Positions 56,765 through 64,000 of a stretch of DNA of 64,000 nt are shown here, piece by piece. The notes under the pieces are model-generated. The model was not told the origin of the DNA. It made no database searches and worked only from the letters and a program-made list of their open reading frames with translations. Source of the DNA: Lactarius indigo (Eukaryota; Basidiomycota; Agaricomycetes; Russulales; Russulaceae); the NCBI GenBank assembly GCA_025766275.1, contig JAFKAC010000081.1:204043-268042 (forward strand), in the 5' to 3' direction. The stretch's first letter is position 1; every line of letters starts with the position of its first letter. Both the position numbers and the translations under genes were made by a program.

Positions 56765-57582
56765 TCAGAGCTTAGAAGCGCCTGCATCTAGGTAGCGCCT
56801 CTCAGCCTCTTGGAAATCGATCACGTTCCAGATGGCCTTGAGATACTGGCAAGCCGTCGCTTGGTCAACAGATTCAGATCAGAACAATCCAGGGACTTAC
56901 GTCGACCTTTACGTTGAGATATTGCAGGTAGAAAGCGTGCTCCCAAATGTCAACGCCGATGATGGGGACATGAGAGAGGAGAGGGTCCTGGTTAGCCGTG
57001 GTGACAATCTCGAGCTTGCCAGTGGCAGGGTTAAGGCCCTGATGATCCAGAATTAATCCAGGCAATTAAAAACGACCGCCGGTTGGCGGGCTATGCATTG
57101 GGACGCACGAGCCAACCCCAGCCCGATCCTTGGATACCAGCAGTGGTAGTGTTGAACTCCTGTATGAACTTCTCGACAGTTCCCCAGCGCTCAAGGATGG
57201 CGACCTTGAGGGGACCGTCCTGCAGTTTGCCGCCGTGGCCCTTGCCCTCGGTCGCGGAAGGTGCGAGGTTCCTCCAGAAGAGAGAGTGGTTGATGTGGCC
57301 TGCGCAAAGATGTGATAAGAGATAACGTAGGTCACGTAAGGAAGCACGATCAGCTGAACGAGACGTATTTTACGCACCACCGCCGTTAAACTTTAGCGCC
57401 GCCTGGAGAGCAATGCGCTCTTTGGGAGTGCTTGTTTTGGCATATGCCTGCTCCGCAGCATTGAGGGCATTGACGTAGGTTTGGTGGTGCTTCTTATGAT
57501 GGAGCTCCATGATTTGACGTGAGATATGCGGCTCAAGGCCGTCATAGGGATACGTGAGATCGGGGAGGGTGTGGCCGGACAT
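56765..57582 (-). CDS. Manganese/iron superoxide dismutase, no targeting presequence (204 aa)
   Basis: Four exons: 57582..57378, 57299..57109, 57038..56901, 56845..56765, summing to 615 nt. All metal ligands are visible: the first His in [11 protein letters not shown], the second in HINHSLFW, and Asp and His in [30 protein letters not shown] and GSGWGWL are typical. It converts superoxide to H2O2 and O2. It begins [20 protein letters not shown], right at the mature N-terminus of mitochondrial MnSODs, so it should be cytosolic or peroxisomal, as known in several fungi. The C-terminus (GASKL) ends with a peroxisomal PTS1-like SKL. Confidence 0.94.
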
Positions 57583-58422
57583 TGAGAGTTTGTGTCTTGG
57601 TAGGAAGAGGAAGGAATGAAATCGAAAGGTATGAAAGGGGCGTTCTATTTATCAGATCGTGGCCGCTCTATTATGATTTATCGATGACGTGAAGTGCATG
57701 TGACGCTTCTTCTCCCTTCGACTTAGTAATTCTACTCGTTCGCTCACAACCCGAAAAAGTCACGATTTGGTTCAGGGACTGCGCCTGATGCATGATGGGC
57801 TGGGCCGAGTTGGCCACACGCATACTTGCCAATATTCTTTGCTTCTTTTGGCCCTATGATACTCCATTTGGGGGATCAGATCGGTTGGAGCGTTTGGTCC
57901 GGCCAGCGACGGGAAAATCCAGGGTCGTCCTGGATCCCGGCATGAACCACTTTCGTCGGCCTGCTTCTGTCGGTTGTCTATAGTATTGGGGTTACACATT
58001 GCGACAGCATTCACTTTACTCGACTCGGACACCGTAACTCTCCATGTTTCATCGATTGTGACCAATCACGATGCGTTGGTGCGATATTACCTCTTCCTTG
58101 CTGGACGGCATTTCTTCGGCGCTTTCGATTTGCCTTCGCCAAGTCGCTTGTTTTAGGCATCCTCTTCGCTTCTACGATGTCACGTGGGATGTCGTTGTCA
58201 ACACGTCATTAAGCGTCATCATCGTTACCGATTACCGTACAAGCCTCGCCCTGAGCAAGCGTGTGGATGGCACACAGACTTAGAAAGAAACTACTAGTAT
58301 CCATTACGATGTCACTCAAGTACATACTAGTACTACTGGTTACAATAAAACAATAAAAACTTAATCAAGAAGGGCCACATATAAGGTCAAACTTCTTCCA
58401 GCAGACATTCCGAGACAGACTT
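57583..58422. other. Promoter region of the superoxide dismutase gene
   Basis: 840 bp between the SOD start and the stop of the DUF3602 gene. No coding sequence seen. Confidence 0.45.
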
Positions 58423-59531
58423 TCACAATGCAGATTGACGTGTATCCACGCCCGTGGTGAGAACTTCGCCTTCACCCTTCTGTGCTCCAGTATGGGTGAC
58501 GCGGTGCAAGAATCCTGACAGTCCGTGGGCGTGGTCCTTGTCCTTGTTGTTCGGGTCCTTAGGCTCGCGCGAACGAGAGCGATCGGCGATATTCCCGGCG
58601 CCTCCACGCCCCGTAGACTCCAATTCGTGCTTGTGCGTCGCATGTGGGTGAGTAGCGCCGTGCGGGTTCACGGGGTCTTCGACGTGCGGCAGTTCGCCAG
58701 GGGTGAGATTCGCCAACCCGCCGCGGCCTGTGGAGTGCCTGTTATTGTATAGGGGGGGTCAATTGTCTTCGGAGGAGCCGAATAGCGGGAAACTGTACGT
58801 ACACTCCAATGGGGTGTTGATGGGCAGCACGTTCGTGCTCCTCCACCTCGAGAATGCCCCTCTCGACAGGGTCGCCTATGTAGAGGTTCCCGATGCCTCC
58901 TCGTCCGGAGCTGTGCACGAGGTCACGGGATCGCGAGCGCGACTTGGAGTCCGGGCGAGTGATGTTTCCGAGCCCGCCGCGGCCAGACGAATGCTAAAAG
59001 AAAGTTTTTGTTAATATCGAAATTTACTCCCAAGGGGGGCGACGACCGCACGCACCACACCAGTATCGTTAGCAGTGTCGATGGCAGAAATTAGGTCGCG
59101 ATCGTAAACACGTCCGCGCTGCTCAGACCGCGCGGGAGACGACCCGGAATTGATACTCTCCGGGCGAGAAGCATCCCGCGATGGGGAACGAATATTTCCT
59201 GCTCCTCCACGACCGGTGGAGGTGAGCTTTTCTCGAAAAGTCAATTCAGATCCGTGGAATGGAAAGGCGAAGGAGATGCCTGCCTACCTCGTCAAGGTAG
59301 CGCGACGGGACAAGGTCCCTGCCGCGGGTGTCCGAAAAGTCGTCCGGGCCACTGCTGCGGGTTACGTCCACAGAAGGAGTGCGAATGTTTCCCGCTCCAC
59401 CGCGGCCAGAGGATTGCTGTTAGTTTAGGGAGGAAGAGGAGCGCCGATGAGGTCATAAGAAGACAGGAGCATCAATGAGAACCACATACCAAACCACGGC
59501 CCCGAGAGAGTGATCGTTCAGTAGTAGACAT
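58423..59531 (-). CDS. DUF3602 (PAR32-like) repeat protein
   Basis: About five exons starting MSTTERSLSRGRGL (59531..59490). The protein is built of repeats of S-S/T-G-R-G-G-x-[72 protein letters not shown] and STGRGGAGNIADRS, six units separated by low-complexity Ser/Arg/Asp segments. This is the signature of fungal DUF3602 proteins; yeast Par32 is a phosphoprotein that responds to TORC1 and binds ammonium transporters (family knowledge). The C-terminal part is His-rich (HPHATHKHE). No signal peptide or membrane segment was seen. Confidence 0.82.
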
Positions 59532-62500
59532 GATATGATTGGGTTTGGACTTTGGATCAGTGTTAGAAGCACCTCGAGGCCTGACACTCGCGCGAGATAA
59601 AGAGTAAAATCAGCGCGCACAGCCTTTTCAGGCACGGGGACAAATCAGCTCCGCGTATCCCGACTGGGAGCCAACATTGAGCCGGGTCATGACTCGCCCC
59701 CCCCACCTCCAACTCCAACAGCAGAGACAGACAGTGGCGGCGCCGCTGTTCATTCCGTCTTACTCAGAACGACCACCTGACATTGTTCCTACTTCCTCTT
59801 GACAGAGAGAAGGGGACCGCGTGCCTCGCACGCCGTACCGGCAGACAAGGGCACGCACGGAGGTATCCGAGTCCGAGTGCCGGGACGGATATTTCAAAAC
59901 AAAAAATTACGATGTGCCGGGACGGACCTAGCCCGGTGGACAAAAGCCACCAAGTAGCCCACCTGAGCTCGTCATTTCTGTCATGTCCTCGTGTACGTTG
60001 GTGCAGTCCACGGGAACGTTTTTTTTTTCCCGGACGTTGTCGGCCTCAAATGCCCCGGAACCAGTATGTGGAGGCTGAAGAAGGGCCCGATTGGATAATG
60101 CTGGCTTGCCCTGGACCCTGGTACTTTACAAGCCTATCCTATCCTATGGACCGCAGAGGGGTTCCCATGGGCTTTGGGCCCTCTCTATATCCCCCCTTTG
60201 GGCTACGCTGCGACGACACTGTGACCACGCGGAGCCTGGGACGGACCCATTACCCCCAGCGCAAGCTTTTCCCAGTGTCTCTCCCTCCTCACAGTTTCGA
60301 TCCCTTTCTTCTCGAGTGGCACATACGTCATCACACACCACCTAATGATCGCAACAACATGTCAAGGTGTTCGTCCGAACATCTCGGTGCGGGTACAGTA
60401 CTGCGGCTAAGAACCAGACGATGTGACAACGGGTTACATCGTCGAAAATGAGACAACAAACCTGTGACAATCGAGGGGACTTGTCGGGTCCACGCTTCGA
60501 CACCTTTCTTTCCCCTCCTGGTTTTCAAGCCCAGTTTCTCTTCCGATAGTCAGGGCATCTCCGTCTCCAGTCCGGACAAGTTTTGGGAATAAGTAGCTTC
60601 CCTCGTCGTGCGGTGGCGTGTTTCGTGAACCCAGACCACATACTCCCCTTTTCGATATTCTTTGCGGATCACTGCTTGAGTGTTGCCACAGGACGCAATA
60701 TCCCTCTCGGACGATGATCAAGCGACTGGGCGTAGATCGCAGCCTGAGGGATCTGCCACCTAGCGTCCGAAGTGGCAGGGAATGAGCGTCGCAAGGAAAT
60801 ATTTAGGGAATACCGTGTAAACCCTCGTTTTTGGCATGTGCGGTCGTTTGGCTGTCGTCCTGCAGGGTCAGTAAGCCTTCTCCAAGTAAGTTAGCGTCAG
60901 TGGGATGAGATTGCAACGCCATAACTCGCACCTGCCCTGGACTTAGACTAACTAGTTGATATGTCGTTTTATCATTTCGTTTTTAAAAAAAAAAAAACGA
61001 CGATCGCCGGCAGAGTCGCTGGATTGTGATATACTTCCATAAACCGGGAACCGGATGCGTCTTCTAATAATCTGACCATATTCGAAGAGGGGGATGTGAG
61101 AAAACGGGGCATGTCACAAATGATACCTTCGCATCAAGAAGACAACTTCCATGCAGCCGGCGCCTGTGCCCATGGTCGATATCGCCTGGGCGAGGCTTCC
61201 TGCCTCGATGTTATTTCACATCCAAATGAATTCGTAAACGAGCGAGGCAGCGCATGGAGGGGTCGGGTGTACTAGACGATCGTCTGCGTCGATAAGTTTG
61301 GTTGCCGGCCACAGTACGGTAGCACAAACTCCCCATTCATTAAATTGTATCTCTTCTCCCTCCCCAGAGTCGGCGAGGGTCGGAACAGGCGCTGTGCTTT
61401 AACGTCACCGGTGGTGGCGTGAGCCTTGAGGCCTGGAGGTTTGAGGCGCCAATGAACCTTTCGGGAGTAACAGCTACTTTTAGTTGTACCCTACCGCTCA
61501 TATGGAGTGTGCAAACCGACTGTGTGCAGCGTGCAGTGTCTTCTCGGCGGCGTGTCTCGCAGACCTGCAGTGAGGTTAGAATAAAATCGAATTGGTCTAT
61601 CGCGCAGATCAACTTCGCTCGTCCGACCAAGCGCCAGGACCAAGTCAAAGGGTCAGGCTGCCCGTTTCGAGCGAAGCACGGCGCGCTTGATTGGCACCAG
61701 TAATGATGGGCTGAGCCTGCAGGATACCATGTGTTGCTTGGCCTGATGTGCACAGTCATGCCAACAATTAAATAGAACCCCCTCATTTAAACCGCCTCGG
61801 CTGTACACCTGGGGATAGGCTATCCTTTAACGCATCGCAGAGCGCCGATCAAAGACAACCCATAATCTAAACAAGAAACAGTCAGAAGAGAAACCCGGGA
61901 ACGGGGTGCAAAAAGGTCGCCACAGGCACGGGGCCAAAAACGACGAGCCGATGGGAGTTTAGCGACGAATAAAGGTGGCCCTGGGAAACCCAAATTAACT
62001 GTCGCGATCGCGTTCTGTGGCGGGGGAATATGAAGTTCATGAATGATGTGAAGAGACCAGAGCCGGTAAGGCGTGCAGAATGCAACTTTTGACATGTATG
62101 AGTGCGTGAGATAATGATCTTCAAGAAATGCTGTTGTCATGCGTACCCTCGTGGTATTTTTTAATACGGCATGGAATCGTCACGCATACCATACTGGTTA
62201 GGCTTAGAGCCAAGGCGTGGCCGCAAGATCGGCTGATTATGAACCTATCTTAAAATGGAGCAAGCAAGTGAATGGACGCCCCTTTCGGGGATAATCACGG
62301 TGTGATGGGGGAGCTGTACCCGCCGGGGTCGGGCACCACTGGACCGATAAGGATCAAGGTAAGAATGATCAAGGACATCGATTAGTGTGACTGGCTTGGT
62401 GACTGGGCTCCCATCGGCAAACGCATGTCCATCGGCAGGACTTTCACGAACCAGAGGGCTGAGCGCCGAACGTTGAGGGGGTGTATCGTTGAAGAAGAAG

Positions 62501-63647
62501 CAAGCAGGACCTCGAGGCGACTCCTATAGGATGGCGCCTCCTAGGGGAGACATGAGGAAGCCTTACGGGGTGGCTATGCATCTCAAGACAGGGTCGAACC
62601 ATATCACGCGCACGCACCCAATTGCAACTGTCCCGTAACTCTCTTCCCAGCGCCATTTTTGCACGCCCATGTGACGGGTGACCGAGGGAGAGGCCCGGGC
62701 GCCCAATCATCCCAACCTCATTGGCACCTGCAATCCCCACGAGAAGAATAACGCGCTTAACCCGAGCGTATTATGTAATTAATTATAAGTTTAACCCTAA
62801 ATCCATCCATCAATCCATCCATCCATCTTTTCTATCGTGATCATATCTAGCCGCGTTAGTGAGCTCGTGACTTGGGACTAACCCTTAACCGGTGGGGGGG
62901 GGGATTCAGGGTTGATTCTTTTTGAGTAGGGGGGTTATATAGAGAGAATGAAAGGGAGTGAGCGACTGAGAAGGGATAGACCCGTTGGCTTACTCGGTCC
63001 GACGAGTTCGCCAAGCAAGAGTTATGATAAGACCCCCTTATTTGGATACACTATGTTGAGGTGTTCCATGTCAGTCAGTCAGTCAGGCGGTTTGTGCGCA
63101 CGCACGGAAGCATCCATGGCGCCTAGAGAAATTTCGACACTGGAAGGACCGCATGGGGATGTGGATACCAATTTTGGATTTCTGGACAACGTGTGAGAGT
63201 GAAAATGGAGATGGAAAGTCGTGTTGCAGCATGATGCTGACGTCGAGAACACTAAGACAAGCTATCGGTAAACGGTAAGTGGACATAAAAATAAAATAAG
63301 TGAGTATCAGGAAGTAAACTGGAGAGGGTTAGCTCAGGTTCTTGAAAGTCAGGGAGCAATTTATTACATACTTGGAGGGAGAGAAGGGAAGCTAAGGGCC
63401 ATATATTGATTTCCTATTTGTTCAGTGCTTGTGCACGTGTTGACCTCTACTGAATGATCCCCCCTTGAGTCTTAAGCCTCTCCTTTGAACACCCACCCAC
63501 TCGCCTACTCTCCTCGAACTCCCTCAGTCCTTCTCCTTCTTCTCCGCTTTCTTTCCTCCAATATCGCCTTTTCAACAACCCGTCCTTCAATCTTGCTTCA
63601 ACCCTTTATTCCCATTTGCTCCCGCTTTTGCTTCCGTCTGCGCGACA
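59532..63647. promoter_or_regulatory. 4.1-kb intergenic region, probably a long promoter for the gene at 63648
   Basis: No coding sequence is supported. The 223-codon ORF at 59783-60451 is low in recognisable content. The region holds a poly-A run (60987-60998), an ATCC microsatellite (62801-62827), a G8-10 run near 62896 and a (TCAG)4 near 63068. The last 170 bases (63480-63647) are strongly pyrimidine-rich (CTTCTCCTTCTTCTCC), typical of Agaricomycete core promoters and 5' leaders. Such long upstream regions often belong to regulators (inference). Confidence 0.45.
62801..62827. repeat. ATCC microsatellite
   Basis: About six units of ATCC with one interruption (ATCCATCCATCAATCCATCC and onward). 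Confidence 0.9.
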
Positions 63648-64000
63648 ATGCTTCAATATCCCACGCCTTCTGATCTGCATTACGGCGATGTTGGTGACGC
63701 CTCCATGCCACAAGGCGGTACTCAATGGGGGCCTGGACGTCCCGACAGCTCTCAGCCTGCCGTAAACGCCGACGCGGATGATCGTCAGAGAGCACAGCAG
63801 TTACGCGCCAGCCAGCAGCCCCCGTCCAACTACACTCCCGCGACGACCTACATGATCACGTCGCGCGACTCGTATCCCGCCCAAGCCCAGAGCCATTGCT
63901 CAGGACAATATGATCCTTCGCAGCCGTACCCTTCAACGGTGAACTACGTGCTGCCTCCCTATGATTTTGCCGAATATCCCGTGAGTCGTTATTCGTGCCC
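63648..64000 (+). CDS. First exon of a Gln/Pro/Tyr-rich protein, possibly a regulator (runs off the right edge)
   Basis: ATG at 63648 opens 111 codons, MLQYPTPSDLHYGDVGDASM to YDFAEYP, then a GTGAGT donor at 63981. The composition (Gln, Pro, Ser, Tyr, Asp; few hydrophobic clusters) is that of a disordered activation-type N-terminus. The preceding 4-kb intergenic region and pyrimidine-rich leader also fit a regulator. No domain is visible in the window, so the family is unknown. Confidence 0.5.
   Translation, partial: MLQYPTPSDLHYGDVGDASMPQGGTQWGPGRPDSSQPAVNADADDRQRAQQLRASQQPPSNYTPATTYMITSRDSYPAQAQSHCSGQYDPSQPYPSTVNYVLPPYDFAEYPVSRYSC

Noticed and set aside
59783..60451. 223-codon plus-strand ORF in the 4-kb intergenic region
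   Set aside because: No family resemblance, rich in Arg/Pro/His/Cys as expected of out-of-frame GC-rich DNA, and no splicing partners.
1..64000. tRNA genes, CRISPR arrays, bacterial operons
   Set aside because: No cloverleaf-type A and B boxes or regular spacer repeats were recognised, and the spliced gene structure is eukaryotic. A tRNAscan-SE run would be decisive for tRNAs.

Overview
The window is nuclear DNA of a filamentous basidiomycete, most likely an Agaricomycete and perhaps a polypore (inference). Every long gene is cut by short introns of about 47-75 nt. Recognisable products include Goodbye-NACHT-ankyrin NOD-like receptors, heme-thiolate peroxygenases, a basidiomycete-style P450, ATG1, valyl-tRNA synthetase and a manganese superoxide dismutase. 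No rRNA, tRNA, CRISPR array or intact transposon was seen.

Layout. 0-0.7 kb holds the 5' part of a PAP2-type membrane phosphatase (minus strand). 3-20 kb is a tandem array of fungal NOD-like receptor (NLR) genes on the minus strand. It has one broken relic (3.1 kb) and three intact nine-exon genes, called NLR-B, NLR-C and NLR-D. Each intact copy sits in the same cassette: the 3' end or 3' flank of LCB1 (serine palmitoyltransferase subunit 1, plus strand), then the NLR (minus), then SFM1 (SPOUT methyltransferase, plus). Only the last SFM1 (19.7-20.7 kb) is intact. The other LCB1 and SFM1 pieces are truncated pseudogenes carried along by duplication. 20.7-29 kb is ordinary housekeeping: ATG1 (minus) and the valyl-tRNA synthetase gene (plus), which share a very short divergent promoter. 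29.7-31 kb holds a chloroperoxidase-like gene. 31.9-36.2 kb is a fourth intact NLR (NLR-E) in the opposite orientation, again followed by an inverted LCB1 3' fragment. 36.4-38.1 kb is a tRNA threonylcarbamoyladenosine dehydratase. 41-43 kb is a zinc-finger protein. 43.9-49 kb is a degenerate P450/peroxygenase block containing a second chloroperoxidase copy and a P450 whose heme-ligand cysteine is lost. 49.9-52.4 kb is a duplicated Ser/Pro-rich secreted, probably GPI-anchored, protein family. 53.9-59.5 kb carries an NAD(P)-dependent epimerase/reductase, superoxide dismutase and a DUF3602 repeat protein. The last 4 kb is intergenic and leads into the first exon of a Gln/Pro/Tyr-rich, regulator-like gene.

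Main result. The four NLRs can be rebuilt exon by exon. All four give uninterrupted reading frames (995, 1019, 977 and 1003 residues) with a Goodbye domain, a NACHT ATPase with a perfect P-loop, and 6-7 ankyrin repeats. They share odd gene architecture: a GC-AG intron, a 25-nt micro-exon that encodes the P-loop, and a 48-nt intron that can be read through in frame in three copies. They differ most in ankyrin repeat number and finger-loop residues. This looks like an actively diversifying self/non-self or defence receptor locus. The function is inferred from the family, not shown by the sequence.

Exon boundaries were set by hand from splice signals, frame continuity and comparison between copies. 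Individual coordinates may be off by one or two bases.
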